From Ruminococcus sp. (GTDB lineage Bacteria > Bacillota > Clostridia > Oscillospirales > Ruminococcaceae): DNA of 64,000 nucleotides. Within the stretch, counting starts at the first letter, position 1, and each line of letters begins with the position of its first letter. Where the stretch lies: NCBI GenBank assembly GCA_017478965.1, contig JAFVCV010000047.1:62001-126000 (forward strand), written 5' to 3'. The notes beneath the pieces are model-generated. The model worked only from the letters and a program-made list of their open reading frames with translations. It was not told the DNA's origin and did no database searches. Shown here piece after piece: positions 7,581-16,828 of the stretch. The translations under genes and the position numbers were made by a program.

Positions 7581-8894
7581 TTATTTTTCATATCCCTTGG
7601 GAGCTGCTATCTCGTAGCTCTCCTCTGCGTTTATGGCCCTCATCATGGCCTCAATTAGCTCAGGCTGGCTTACCTCCAGGGTCTTGCGGTTGAAGATGCC
7701 GAAGCCCTTATCACCGTTCCAGCCGTTGTCCCAGTAGATGGGTATTATCTTGTTCTCACGCTCGGCGTTTATGATGTACTCCAGCCAGTAGCGCCTGAAC
7801 TCGTTGTTATCCTCAAAGCTGCTGCTCCAGTCGATGACGCCCATTTCTCCCACTACCACCGGGTAGCCCTTGCTGACGAACTTCTCGTTGAGCTGTTTCA
7901 TCTGCTCGTCCACATGATCCTCCTGGCCCCAGTTGTCGTTGCGGCGTTTTTCTGAATACTGTCCCCACTGACTCTTGTGCGAGGTGGCGTTCTCGTCAAG
8001 GGTGAAATTGTAAGGGTCATAGTAATGCACCGAGATCATGAGCCTGTTTCCGTCTGCCTCGCAAAGCTTGTCTTCGGGTATCTTAAAGCCGTAGTCCCCC
8101 ACGGTATACATTATATTGGTGTTCCACCCCGGCATAAGCAGCCATCTTTTAGCGTTGTTGGAGCCGGTGCCTCTGACACTGTCAACAAAGATCTGATTAT
8201 AGGCGTTGATGTTCTCATAAGCCACCGGGTCTGGCTGACCGTAGTCGTTGTTGAATTCCTCATTCATAGACTCGAATATCAGGTGCTCGTCATAGTCCTT
8301 GAAGCGCTCGGCGATCTGGGTCCATACCTTGCCGTACTTGTCCTTTATCTCAGTCTGGTCTTCCTCGGCGCAGAGCAGCCAGCCCCCAGCAACGGTGTAA
8401 TATCCGTCGCCGTGCATATTCACCACAGCGAACATATCGTTGCTCACCACATAGTCAACGACCTCCTGCACTCTGTCCAGCCACTCGCTGTCGATAGTGT
8501 AGTCCGGCCCTTCGCCTATCTTGTTAAGATACGAGACTGGTATCCTTACGGTGCTGAAACCGTTCTCCTTCACCATATCCAGCATTTCCTGCGTCACCGT
8601 AGGGTTCCCCCAGGCAGTTTCGTTAGGTGTGCCGCCGCTGGAGGCCTCCAGCTGGTTGCCAAGGTTCCAGCCCATGCCCATTTGCAGTGTGACTGCATCC
8701 TGGTCAAGGTCATTGAAGTCCCCGATGTAGTCCTTAGGCTCATCAGTTTCGGACTCTTCCACAGCGCTGCTGTTTGCGCTGCCCTTTGAGTCTGTCCCGC
8801 CGCTGCTGTCATTCCTGCCGCCGCAGGAAGAAAGTGCCGCAACAGACAGTGCCATGGACAATAATAACGCTGCACTTTTGTTTAAAATTTTCAT
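7581..8894 (-). CDS. GH5-family endoglucanase, lipoprotein
   Basis: This 437-residue protein is a secreted beta-1,4-glucanase (subfamily 4 by likeness) for cellulose or other beta-glucans. A signal peptide ends in LSSC24, so the enzyme should be lipid-anchored outside the membrane. A Ser-rich acidic linker (about 28-55) leads to the TIM-barrel domain, which opens with MGMGWNLGNQLE. The general acid/base is Glu212 in FESMNEEF and the nucleophile is Glu350 in VVVGEMG. No dockerin or carbohydrate-binding module is present, so it is a cell-bound enzyme rather than a cellulosome part. AAAGGAG lies upstream of the ATG. Confidence 0.9.
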   Translation of the reverse strand: MKILNKSAALLLSMALSVAALSSCGGRNDSSGGTDSKGSANSSAVEESETDEPKDYIGDFNDLDQDAVTLQMGMGWNLGNQLEASSGGTPNETAWGNPTVTQEMLDMVKENGFSTVRIPVSYLNKIGEGPDYTIDSEWLDRVQEVVDYVVSNDMFAVVNMHGDGYYTVAGGWLLCAEEDQTEIKDKYGKVWTQIAERFKDYDEHLIFESMNEEFNNDYGQPDPVAYENINAYNQIFVDSVRGTGSNNAKRWLLMPGWNTNIMYTVGDYGFKIPEDKLCEADGNRLMISVHYYDPYNFTLDENATSHKSQWGQYSEKRRNDNWGQEDHVDEQMKQLNEKFVSKGYPVVVGEMGVIDWSSSFEDNNEFRRYWLEYIINAERENKIIPIYWDNGWNGDKGFGIFNRKTLEVSQPELIEAMMRAINAEESYEIAAPKGYEK

Positions 8895-9138
8895 ATTTAT
8901 ACTCCTTTCTACAGAAAAGATATATGGCTTCAGGGGCTTTACGGTACTGTTAAAAACTCACATCTGTCCCTGCTGCCCAACTGTATTTTTATTTATTATA
9001 TACTGTTTGTATCCGGATTTCTTTAACATTTAAACAAGATTTTGTAAATTTTATCGCAAAATACCTTTCGGGGTTTCAAAGCCGCCGGCGTCCGCACTAT
9101 TTGTTATAGAGTTTAATATTTTAATATAATGCAAGGTA
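8895..9138. other. AT-rich intergenic leader of the GH5 gene
   Basis: This 244-base stretch contains a TATAAT-like element read on the minus strand around 8995-9005, without a convincing -35 element. The GH5 gene may therefore need an activator. I see no gene here. Confidence 0.4.
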
Positions 9139-9139
9139 T

Positions 9140-9167
9140 AAAAAAGGCCACGGCCCGCAGGCCGTGG
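9140..9167 (-). terminator. Terminator of the transcarboxylase operon
   Basis: An 8-bp GC-rich stem (9148-9155 with 9160-9167) with loop CGCA is followed on the minus strand by a run of Ts. It lies just past the stop of the OadA-like gene. Confidence 0.8.
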
Positions 9168-9179
9168 TCAGTCTGGATC

Positions 9180-10577
9180 TTATACAGGGTGTACCTTGTC
9201 CGCAGCACTCGAATGTGCGCTGTCAACACCGAACTTCCTGTCCCTTCTGTCTTTAAAGAACTTAGGCGCTACCTTGGGGAACATGGCGTAGGTGAGGATA
9301 TCCTCCTCCTGCTCGGTCCACTCGGCGGCCTCCTTCTTCATAGTCTCGAACTCAGGCTGCAAAAGGTCTGCGGGCCTGCAATCTATCGGCTCCTCGCCCT
9401 TCAGTATCATCTTCCTGAACTCTGGGTCTATCTCCACGGGGGTCTTGCCGTATTCGCCCTTCACAAGGCCTTTGAACTCTTTGGTGACGGTCTTGTACCT
9501 TTCGCCCATGATGATGTTGAACACAGCCTGTGTGCCGACTATCTGAGAGGTGGGCGTTACCAGAGGAGGATAGCCGGAATCCTTGCGGACTCTGGGCACT
9601 TCTTTGAGAACGTCCTCCAGCTGATCGGCCTTACCGGCCTGCTTGAGCTGGCTGAGCAGATTTGACAGCATACCGCCCGGTACCTGATAGAGCAGGGCGT
9701 TGGTATTGGTGGCCAGCATGGAGGGGTCCAGCAGGCCGCTGTCTATATACTTCTTCCTCAGTCCCATGAAATAATCCCTGATCTCGTTGAGCTTTACCAG
9801 GTCCAGTCCGGTGTCATACTCAGTGCCCTGGAAGGTAGCCACGATAGACTCAGTAGGAGCATGGGAGGTACCCAGCGCCAGAGGAGACATAGCCGTATCA
9901 ACAGCGTCAACACCGGCCTCAACAGCCTTGATTATGCACATAGACGCAAGGCCTGAGGTGTAATGGGTATGGAGCTGCACGGGTATCTTTACCACGGACT
10001 TTATGTCCTTCACAAGCGATGCGGCCTCATATGGAGTCAGCAGCGCAGCCATATCCTTTATGCAGATGGAATCAGCGCCGGCCTCTTCGATCTGTCTGGC
10101 ATAATTCATGTAGTACTCATGAGTGAAGACCTCTCCCAAGGTGTAGGAGATAGCGACCTGTGCGTGGCCTTTTTCCTTGTTTGCGGCCTTGATGGCGGTC
10201 TGGAGGTTCCTGATGTCGTTAAGAGCGTCGAAAATACGAATGATATCAATACCGTTGGCGATGGACTTCTGAACGAAGTACTCGACCAGGTCGTCAGCAT
10301 AGTGACGGTAGCCAAGCATATTCTGACCTCTGAAAAGCATTTGCAGCTTGGTGTTAGGCATCTCCTGCCTGAGTATCCTCAGCCTTTCCCAGGGGTCCTC
10401 GTTAAGGAAGCGTATGCACGAATCGAAGGTAGCGCCGCCCCAGCACTCGGCGGAATAAAAGCCTATCTTATCCATAGTGCTGAGTATGGGACGCATATCG
10501 TCCATTGACATTCTCGTAGCCAGCAGCGACTGATGAGCGTCACGAAGGACGGTCTCGGTAATTTTAAGCTTACCCAT
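9180..10577 (-). CDS. oadA: 5S/OadA-like biotin-dependent carboxyltransferase (pyruvate/oxaloacetate half)
   Basis: This 465-residue HMGL-like TIM-barrel enzyme moves a carboxyl group between carboxybiotin and pyruvate/oxaloacetate. Family features are TVLRDAHQSLLATRM at the start, the metal-site region with HTHYTSG, the lysine in DSICIKDMAALL, and a PYC_OADA C-terminal region from about 300. There is no fused biotinyl domain: the biotin carrier is the preceding gene. With the 12S-like gene upstream this gives the soluble set of methylmalonyl-CoA:pyruvate transcarboxylase. No OadB or OadG sodium-pump subunits are adjacent. AAAGGA precedes the ATG. It is the last gene of a three-gene unit. Confidence 0.85.
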   Translation of the reverse strand: MGKLKITETVLRDAHQSLLATRMSMDDMRPILSTMDKIGFYSAECWGGATFDSCIRFLNEDPWERLRILRQEMPNTKLQMLFRGQNMLGYRHYADDLVEYFVQKSIANGIDIIRIFDALNDIRNLQTAIKAANKEKGHAQVAISYTLGEVFTHEYYMNYARQIEEAGADSICIKDMAALLTPYEAASLVKDIKSVVKIPVQLHTHYTSGLASMCIIKAVEAGVDAVDTAMSPLALGTSHAPTESIVATFQGTEYDTGLDLVKLNEIRDYFMGLRKKYIDSGLLDPSMLATNTNALLYQVPGGMLSNLLSQLKQAGKADQLEDVLKEVPRVRKDSGYPPLVTPTSQIVGTQAVFNIIMGERYKTVTKEFKGLVKGEYGKTPVEIDPEFRKMILKGEEPIDCRPADLLQPEFETMKKEAAEWTEQEEDILTYAMFPKVAPKFFKDRRDRKFGVDSAHSSAADKVHPV

Positions 10578-10615
10578 TTATATCAAGTCCTTTCAGTCTA
10601 ATTTTAAAGAATGTC

Positions 10616-10984
10616 TCACCCGATGACAGCGATAACGGCACCGGTATCGACCTGGGAACCCTTGGTGGTGTTGATGCTCAGCACTTTGCCTGCAACGGGG
10701 GCGTTGATGTCGTTCTCCATCTTCATAGCCTCCAGAACTACCACAGCCTGGCCTGCGGAAACAGTGTCGCCTACACTTACCTTGATGTCGAGGACTGTGC
10801 CCGGCATGGGCGCAGTGACCTTTGTGCCCTCAACTGCGGCTGCGGGTGCAGGCGCAGGGGCAGCCTTAGGTGCGGGAGCGGGAGCGGCAGCAGGTGCTGC
10901 GGCAGCGGGAGCTGCACCGGCGTCCAGCTCTTCAACGGCTACATCGTAAGCCTTGCCGTTAACTGTAATGTTATATCTTTTCAT
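10616..10984 (-). CDS. Biotin carboxyl carrier protein (1.3S-like)
   Basis: This 122-residue protein has a short N-terminal strand region, an Ala/Pro-rich flexible linker (about 22-52) and a biotinyl domain. The biotin attachment lysine is Lys88 in EAMKMEN. The linker lets the biotin arm swing between the carboxyltransferase encoded upstream and the 5S/OadA-like enzyme encoded 38 bases downstream. AAGGACGG lies before the ATG. Confidence 0.92.
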   Translation of the reverse strand: MKRYNITVNGKAYDVAVEELDAGAAPAAAAPAAAPAPAPKAAPAPAPAAAVEGTKVTAPMPGTVLDIKVSVGDTVSAGQAVVVLEAMKMENDINAPVAGKVLSINTTKGSQVDTGAVIAVIG

Positions 10985-11063
10985 AAGTAAAACCGTCCTT
11001 TTTATTTTTTATACGGGCCGGCCTTTTCCAGGTCCGGCACTTATTATTTTCATCGACCTGTCA

Positions 11064-12446
11064 TCAGAGCTGGATATTGCTGTGTTTCTTAGGCAGCCTG
11101 GATATCCTCTTGCCTGAGAGCATCGCAAGAGCGTCCACCAGAGCGCTCCTCAGGCCGCCGGGCTGGATAATCCCGTCCACCAGGCCGTTCACTGCGGCAT
11201 TGACTGCGCTTGCCTGCTCCCTGGCGTACTTATCGGCCAGAGCATTTCTTGCTGACTCCAGATCCTCTGCGCCCTTCAGCTCATCATGCTGCATGAATTC
11301 CACTGCGGTCACAGGGTCAAGGGCCGCTATAACAGCCTCGGGCAGGGCATAAGCCACGTCCGAATTTGCCCCCTTACCTGCCAGGGCCATGTAAGCCGGA
11401 CCGTAAGCCTTGCCAGTCACCACTGCGATCTTTGCGGTGGTAGCCTCTGAGTAAGCGTGGGAGAGCTTTGACATACTCTTTACTGCGCCCTGCACCTCGG
11501 TGCTGTCGTCAGCTGCAAAGCCTTCGGTATCCACAAAGGTCACTAGCGGCACTGCGAAGGCGTCGCAGGTCCTGACAAACCTTGCCAGTTTTGCGCAGTC
11601 GTCAGCAGTGAGCCTGCCCTTGGTCTTGTTCGATGCGGCAATGCCCACAGTCTCGCCGTTGACAGATGCCAGGGCGGTGAAAGCGGTGGTGCCGTATCCG
11701 GCGCTAAGCTCCGTCAGGCTGTCTTTATCGAAAACTGCCCTGCAAACGCTCTCTATATCTCCTGCGGGGAACCCGCTGGGTTCTTCATACTCATATACCG
11801 GCACAGGGGACAGATTGTTCTGGGGGAGCTTCAGGAGTATCTCCCTGGCCTTTTCAACAGCGGCCTTGTCGTCCTCCTCCACAGCGCATACGGTGCCGTT
11901 GGCGGCAGCGTTCTCTGCGGACCCTTTAGCGGCTGAATTGGGATAAACATAAAGCTCGGCGTCCTTAGCCATCACAGCGAAGTCCGCAGACTCGGCCAGC
12001 ATAGCCGCAGCCCCTGCACAGGTCCCTGCGATAACAGCCACCGTAGGCACCACGCCGGAAAGGTTAGCGCTGCACAGCAGCAGTTCGCCGTAAGCCTTCA
12101 ATGCGCCGGCGCTGTCGGAAACGTCTGCACCGTAGCTGTCGTAGATGCCCACCACCGGAAAACCGGTCTTGGCAGCCAGGTCATAGACCTTGACGATCTT
12201 ATCAGCGGCCTCCTTTGTAAGTGCGCCGCTCCTTATCTCAATATTCTGGGAAAAAGCGTAGACCGGCTCTCCGTCACAGTAGCCGTAGGCGGTGACTACC
12301 CCCACAGGCTCGCTGCCGTTGCCGACAAAAGCGTCCAGCTCGGTAAATTTTCCCTCGTCAAACAGATATGTCAGTCTTGTTCTGGCCTTGGACTCAGCGC
12401 TCACCGCAGCGGTCAGCTCGGCCAGAGACTTTATGCTCTCAGACAT
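11064..12446 (-). CDS. mmdA: Acyl-CoA carboxyltransferase subunit (MmdA/12S-like)
   Basis: This 460-residue crotonase-fold protein has both halves of the carboxyltransferase family. The N-half carries GTCAGAAAM, equivalent to the GPCAGG oxyanion region. The C-half carries ARFVRTCDAFAVPLVTFVD and KAYGPAYMAL. It would transfer the carboxyl of an acyl-CoA such as methylmalonyl-CoA to biotin. It is shorter and more divergent than typical 510-residue MmdA, especially in the N-half, so the substrate is not certain. The start at 12446 has GGAGG 7-8 bases upstream; the longer frame from 12464 would include that site. It is the first gene of the transcarboxylase operon. Confidence 0.78.
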   Translation of the reverse strand: MSESIKSLAELTAAVSAESKARTRLTYLFDEGKFTELDAFVGNGSEPVGVVTAYGYCDGEPVYAFSQNIEIRSGALTKEAADKIVKVYDLAAKTGFPVVGIYDSYGADVSDSAGALKAYGELLLCSANLSGVVPTVAVIAGTCAGAAAMLAESADFAVMAKDAELYVYPNSAAKGSAENAAANGTVCAVEEDDKAAVEKAREILLKLPQNNLSPVPVYEYEEPSGFPAGDIESVCRAVFDKDSLTELSAGYGTTAFTALASVNGETVGIAASNKTKGRLTADDCAKLARFVRTCDAFAVPLVTFVDTEGFAADDSTEVQGAVKSMSKLSHAYSEATTAKIAVVTGKAYGPAYMALAGKGANSDVAYALPEAVIAALDPVTAVEFMQHDELKGAEDLESARNALADKYAREQASAVNAAVNGLVDGIIQPGGLRSALVDALAMLSGKRISRLPKKHSNIQL

Positions 12447-12526
12447 ACAGTTTCCTCCATTCAATTATTTTTCACCGATAAAATACCATATTAGCTTTGT
12501 GATTTTATCATAATTACACATATATC

Positions 12527-12555
12527 ATTATAACATTTTTCTGATTTTATTTCAA
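12527..12555 (-). promoter_or_regulatory. SigA promoter of the transcarboxylase operon
   Basis: On the minus strand TTGAAA (12555-12550) and TATAAT (12532-12527) are 17 bases apart, giving a leader of about 75 bases. Confidence 0.75.
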
Positions 12556-12613
12556 GTGGAGCGCTCAAATTTCTCTGCTTTTTACTATTTATACATATTC
12601 TGTTAAAATAAAT

Positions 12614-13177
12614 TCAATCTTCTTCCTCTATTTTGCCTTCCTCTGCCCGCATCTCCCTGTAAAGGCTGGCCACTGCTGTGCAGATAAGGGCTTTGAGACA
12701 TTTTTTAAGTTCTTTCAGATCCTCGCCGTCAAGGCCGTATATCTTTATCCCCACGCCGAAGATACCGGCTGTAAGGTCATAATGCGCCCCGTTTTCATCG
12801 CTTATCCTTCTTATGCAGTAAAAATCCTCAGCTTCCTCGCCGACGGGGTCGGTGTCGAAATAGGCTGTGCCGCTGCCCTCCGCTGACAGAGCCTTATCTA
12901 TCGCATCAATGGCCAGGTCTGCCGAGCCTTCCCTTGCAAAAAGCCTGATGGGACATTCCCACTCGCCGCAGACATTGTAAAAAAATCCCGCCTTATAGAA
13001 GACCGTGGCTCCGGCACCGTCAGTCATTGGCGGTTCCTCCGGGTCATCACAGACCGCCCCGATATCTGTGTATACTATCTTGAAAGTGTCGCCGTCTGTC
13101 CATACATAGACGTCCTCGCCCTCCTGTCTTTCCCGCCGGAAGGTAAATCTCGTCTCATTATATCCAAATCTTGCCAT
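12614..13177 (-). CDS. Hypothetical acidic protein
   Basis: This 187-residue soluble protein is not recognised. It has no signal peptide or membrane segment, is acidic, and ends in a charged helix (KIEEED). GGGGTGAT precedes the ATG at 13177; an upstream TTG at 13192 is less likely. It lies beyond the rluB operon terminator and is tail-to-head with the transcarboxylase promoter, so it is probably a separate short transcript or read-through gene. Confidence 0.6.
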   Translation of the reverse strand: MARFGYNETRFTFRRERQEGEDVYVWTDGDTFKIVYTDIGAVCDDPEEPPMTDGAGATVFYKAGFFYNVCGEWECPIRLFAREGSADLAIDAIDKALSAEGSGTAYFDTDPVGEEAEDFYCIRRISDENGAHYDLTAGIFGVGIKIYGLDGEDLKELKKCLKALICTAVASLYREMRAEEGKIEEED

Positions 13178-13190
13178 CTTATCACCCCGC

Positions 13191-13219
13191 AAAAAACCCT
13201 CTCTTCAAAAAGAGAGGGC
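13191..13219 (-). terminator. Terminator of the site-2 protease-scp-rluB operon
   Basis: An 8-bp stem (13197-13204 with 13211-13218) is followed on the minus strand by six Ts (13196-13191), directly after the rluB stop. Confidence 0.8.
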
Positions 13220-13225
13220 AAAAAC

Positions 13226-13960
13226 TCAGTTTCCTTTCGTTATGGCCGTCCTGATAGCTCTCAGCTCGTCAGGCTTGAGTTCTCTGTACTCGCCGGGTTT
13301 TAACATTCCCAGCTTCAGCGGCCCGATGGAGGTCCTTTTCAGTCTTGCGACCTCAAGCCCCACGGCCTCGCACATCTTCCTTATCTGTCTGTTGCGGCCT
13401 TCATGTATGGTCATTTGCAGCACCACTCTGCCCGGCTCCTTGTCAAGAACTATGACCGAGCACTCCGCTGTCATCCTGCCGTCTATCTCCACTCCGGAGG
13501 CCAGTCTGACCAGCTGGTCGTCGTTTATCCCCGGCCTTACAGTCACTCTGTAGGTCTTGCTGACATGGCGTGAGGGGTGCATGATGTCATTGGCAAAATT
13601 CCCATCGTTGGTAAGGAGCAGAAGTCCCTCGGAATTCTTGTCCAGCCTGCCGATGGGGTAGACCCTCTCCTGAAAGCCTGACAGCAGGTCCGTCACCGTT
13701 TTTCTGCCCAGCTCGTCGTTCATGGTGGTAACATAGCCCCTGGGTTTGTGGAGCATGATATAGTAAAGCTCCTTTTTCCTTGGCCTGTCAAGCTTTATCC
13801 CATCGACCGTTATCAGGTCCTTGCCGGGAACCGCCTTGTCGCCTAAGCTGCATGGCCGTCCGTTGACCGTTACCTTTCCGGCGGCAATGAACTCCTCAGC
13901 CTTGCGCCTTGAACACATACCGCTGTCGGCGATTATCTTCTGGATCCTTATCTTTTCCAT
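13226..13960 (-). CDS. rluB: 23S rRNA pseudouridine synthase (RluB/RsuA family)
   Basis: This 244-residue enzyme converts a uridine of 23S rRNA (position 2605 in E. coli numbering for RluB) to pseudouridine. An S4 RNA-binding domain (about 1-60) precedes the catalytic domain, with the catalytic Asp in GRLDKNSEGLLLLTNDG. GRNRQIRKMCEAVG near the C-terminus is also conserved. AAAGGAG precedes the ATG. It is the last gene of a seven-gene operon, and its position after scpAB and dacF is common in Clostridia. Confidence 0.9.
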   Translation of the reverse strand: MEKIRIQKIIADSGMCSRRKAEEFIAAGKVTVNGRPCSLGDKAVPGKDLITVDGIKLDRPRKKELYYIMLHKPRGYVTTMNDELGRKTVTDLLSGFQERVYPIGRLDKNSEGLLLLTNDGNFANDIMHPSRHVSKTYRVTVRPGINDDQLVRLASGVEIDGRMTAECSVIVLDKEPGRVVLQMTIHEGRNRQIRKMCEAVGLEVARLKRTSIGPLKLGMLKPGEYRELKPDELRAIRTAITKGN

Positions 13961-14019
13961 ATATGCTCCTTTTTATGTAGAGTGCCGGGTGGACCGGCAC
14001 ATACTGTCCTTACAGTTTC

Positions 14020-15210
14020 TTATCCCGTCAGTATCTCTCCTGCCAGTACCCTGAGCCTGTCCCAAAGGCTGAGTCTGGCTTTCTGAGCTTTCAGCTCCTC
14101 ATCTGTTCTCAGAGCCGTGCGGCCTATCTCGAAACCGTCCAGGGTGTAAATTACCTCACCGACCTTCCGGCCGGTCTTTATTGGCCCGTAAACAAAAGGC
14201 TCCGCCCTTATCTCGGTCTTTACCCGCTCTGCGGCGCCGTTTTTCATGGTAAGTCTTATCCCCTCTGCACAGCAGCTGACTCTGTCCTTATCCGCCCCCA
14301 CAGCGTTAAGGGATACCCTTGCACCACTGACGCTCTGAGCGCTGACCTTTGCAAAGCAGTAGTCAAACAGCGCTCTATGGTCCTGCCAGTCATCGGGGTC
14401 GTTGAGGGTAACGCAGATAAGCTCACAGCCCTCCCTCATGCAGGCCGACACCAGGCACCGTCTGGCCTTATCGGTAAAGCCGGTCTTTACGCCGGTGATG
14501 TCATCGTATCTGAGCAGCCTGTTGGTGTTTTTGAGCCACCGGTCAAAGGGCGGGTCCCCGAAACACAGCTTGATATCCTGCTGCGAGCAGATATCTCTGA
14601 ACCGCCGGTCCTTCATAGCCTCTGCGGTCAGTACTGCCATATCCGCTGCGGTCGAATAATGCTGATCCGTATAGTCGTCAAGTCCTGAGGGCGTGACGAA
14701 ATTCGTGCTGTAAAGCCCAAGCTCCCTAGCCCGCCGGTTCATCATCTCCACAAAGCCCTCCACGGACCCTGCGACCCTCACCGCCGCCGCATTTGCCGCA
14801 TCGTTGCCGCTAGGCAGCAGCATACCGCAGCACAGGTCGTAAAGGCTGACCTTATCACCGGCTTTCAGTCCCATTGAGGAACCCTCGGTCATGACCGCAT
14901 CGCTGTCCACAGTGAATTTTTCGTTCAGGTCCACGCCCCTGTCCTCCTGTTCAAGGACTATCAGCGCAGACATTATCTTGGTGGTGCTGGCCATCGGGAG
15001 CTTTTGAGTGGAGTCTTTAGAATAGAGCACCTCGCCTGTGGCGCCGTTATAGACTATGGCCGCCTTTGCGCTTATCTCCGGCTCCTCAAGTTCATCAAAA
15101 ATACCGCCGCCCGTTCCCTCGGCGCCGGCCCTCAGCATTGACACCGAGAATATCATCATCAGGGTCAGCACCGTCACACCCGCATAAAACAATACTCTGT
15201 TGAGCCGCAC
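14020..15210 (-). CDS. dacF: D-alanyl-D-alanine carboxypeptidase, DacF type
   Basis: This penicillin-binding protein trims the terminal D-Ala of peptidoglycan stem peptides; DacF acts in spore cortex and wall maturation. All three active-site motifs are present: Ser75-Thr-Thr-Lys78, Ser134-Gly-Asn136 and Lys242-Thr-Gly244. A signal anchor lies at about 5-27. The C-terminal PBP5-like beta domain follows from about residue 280. I start it at the GTG at 15210 because GGAG lies 9 bases upstream; the ATG at 15219 abuts that site, and the frame to 15267 lacks a ribosome site. Confidence 0.85.
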   Translation of the reverse strand: MRLNRVLFYAGVTVLTLMMIFSVSMLRAGAEGTGGGIFDELEEPEISAKAAIVYNGATGEVLYSKDSTQKLPMASTTKIMSALIVLEQEDRGVDLNEKFTVDSDAVMTEGSSMGLKAGDKVSLYDLCCGMLLPSGNDAANAAAVRVAGSVEGFVEMMNRRARELGLYSTNFVTPSGLDDYTDQHYSTAADMAVLTAEAMKDRRFRDICSQQDIKLCFGDPPFDRWLKNTNRLLRYDDITGVKTGFTDKARRCLVSACMREGCELICVTLNDPDDWQDHRALFDYCFAKVSAQSVSGARVSLNAVGADKDRVSCCAEGIRLTMKNGAAERVKTEIRAEPFVYGPIKTGRKVGEVIYTLDGFEIGRTALRTDEELKAQKARLSLWDRLRVLAGEILTG

Positions 15211-15319
15211 AAACAACATCTCCTTCACAGTATCTGTCCCCGGTATGATGAACATACTCAGGTCCACATAAGATAGTCTGTGCGGCAGAGCGCTTTTTTA
15301 TTTCAGGAAATTTTTTCTG

Positions 15320-15730
15320 TCAGATATCTTCTTCGTCGATATCAGCCTCGTCCTTTGAGGCTTTCTTGCTGTCGATAAAGGAGGTTATCTTATCCAGTAC
15401 CTGAGGCACCATATCTATCACAGCGTTGCCTGCGGGTGCGTTGGCAGTGAGCTGCAAAAGCTTTACCTCACCCTGGTAAACAGCGATGAATGCGATGGGT
15501 GTGATGGTCACGCCGCCGCCGGAGCCGCCGCCGAAATTCTCCTTCCCGGATTTGTTGGGTATGTCAGATCCGCCCGATGCAAAGCCTATGGAGATCTTTG
15601 AAACGGGGATTATGGTGGTGCCGTCAGCGGTATTTATCGGGGTCCCCACTACCATCTCGCAGCCTGCCAGCTCGTGGACCTTTTCCATGGCGGTCTTGAC
15701 CAGTGCCTCGATCTTTGTGTTATCACTCAT
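15320..15730 (-). CDS. ytfJ: Sporulation protein YtfJ (GerW family)
   Basis: This 136-residue protein begins with the family stretch KIEALVKTAMEKVHELAG and contains the Gly-rich loop NFGGGSGGGVTITPIAFI typical of GerW/YtfJ. The family is made in the forespore and is needed for normal germination or DPA/cortex handling in Bacillus. It ends in an acidic tail. It sits between the DUF2953 gene and dacF, an order widely kept in spore-forming Clostridia. Confidence 0.88.
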   Translation of the reverse strand: MSDNTKIEALVKTAMEKVHELAGCEMVVGTPINTADGTTIIPVSKISIGFASGGSDIPNKSGKENFGGGSGGGVTITPIAFIAVYQGEVKLLQLTANAPAGNAVIDMVPQVLDKITSFIDSKKASKDEADIDEEDI

Positions 15731-15775
15731 TGTTTTCAGCGACCTTTCTGTTTTGGATTTCGTTTATCTTGCGGG

Positions 15776-16801
15776 CTATGCGGCGTTATCCTCCTGCCTG
15801 CCCTCGTTTTCCCTATTCTCATTCTGTGCCTTTTCAGCGTCCTTCCTGGCCTGTTTCTTCTTCCTGCGCCTTCGCCACAGCTGCGGTATCAGCACAGTCA
15901 GCGCCTTTATGACCATACAGAATGCAATGTGTATCATGGTACTGGGCCTTACCCTTACCGTTACCTCTCCCTCGGCGTCCAGCCTTTTCTCGTTGAAGAA
16001 ACAGTTGACATTGGCTTCTTTGACCCTCAGCGTAAAGATCCCCGCCAGGACAGCCAGCACATTGAACAGCGCCGCCTGCAGCTTGCCATAGAACATGGCG
16101 CTCTCATAAGCGTCCTCCTTGGCGGTGTCTATATTTATTGCCACGCCCTCGAACCTTATGGCTTTCAGCAGTTTCCTGAAGGCCTTCCAGCCGATGGGGA
16201 TATAGGGCTTGATGAAGTTCCACTTTTCCTTCAGTCCTTCTATCTTGCTGCCAAGCCCGCCCTTTTTGTCTTCACTGTCAGCTCTTGCAGGCTTGTCCCC
16301 CTTTTTCTTTTTCCGGGGACGTTTCTTTTCCTTCTTCTCTTCCTTCTCCTTCACATCGGCTGCGGAGCTTTCCTCCTGGGCCGGCTCGGAGATATCTTCA
16401 GCTGACAGGGCGTTTTCAGAAACGCTGTGCGCAGCGCTTTCCTCATTGTCCCCGGCGCTTTCAGAACTGCCGCTGAGATGTACCTCTTCCTTTTCATCGG
16501 CAATGCCATCGGGTCCGTCGGTTTCTGCGGCCTCTTCTTCTATCTCCTGGAGCATCTCGTCAAGCTGCTGATCTTCCTGCTGCTGCTGATTTTCTTTTTT
16601 TCGCTGCCATGGCCAGCGGCGCTTTTTCCTGGGCTTTTTAGGCTTTCTGGGATACAGAGTCAGTCCAAGATACTTGACCTTTATCTCGACCTTTTTTGTC
16701 TTAGTCCCGCCCTTTACATAGATGCTGACGGAAAAATGGAGAAGTATGACGATAAGAAGTATTATTATCAGCAATACCTTCAATACGATGATCGCAACCA
16801 C
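15776..16801 (-). CDS. DUF2953 membrane protein
   Basis: This 341-residue protein has an N-terminal membrane helix (about 3-27), then a strongly basic patch around 60-75. A long low-complexity region follows (about 80-185), first Glu/Gln/Ser-rich and then Lys/Arg-rich. The DUF2953 core (about 190-315) contains GWKAFRKLLKAIRFEGVAI and an Ala/Val-rich hydrophobic segment. Function is unknown; the family is usually next to ytfJ and scpAB in spore formers. The start is GTG at 16801 with AAAGAG very close, so the exact start is uncertain. Confidence 0.7.
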   Translation of the reverse strand: MVAIIVLKVLLIIILLIVILLHFSVSIYVKGGTKTKKVEIKVKYLGLTLYPRKPKKPRKKRRWPWQRKKENQQQQEDQQLDEMLQEIEEEAAETDGPDGIADEKEEVHLSGSSESAGDNEESAAHSVSENALSAEDISEPAQEESSAADVKEKEEKKEKKRPRKKKKGDKPARADSEDKKGGLGSKIEGLKEKWNFIKPYIPIGWKAFRKLLKAIRFEGVAINIDTAKEDAYESAMFYGKLQAALFNVLAVLAGIFTLRVKEANVNCFFNEKRLDAEGEVTVRVRPSTMIHIAFCMVIKALTVLIPQLWRRRRKKKQARKDAEKAQNENRENEGRQEDNAA

Positions 16802-16828
16802 CTCTTTCTAATAAAGCGCTGCGGGACT

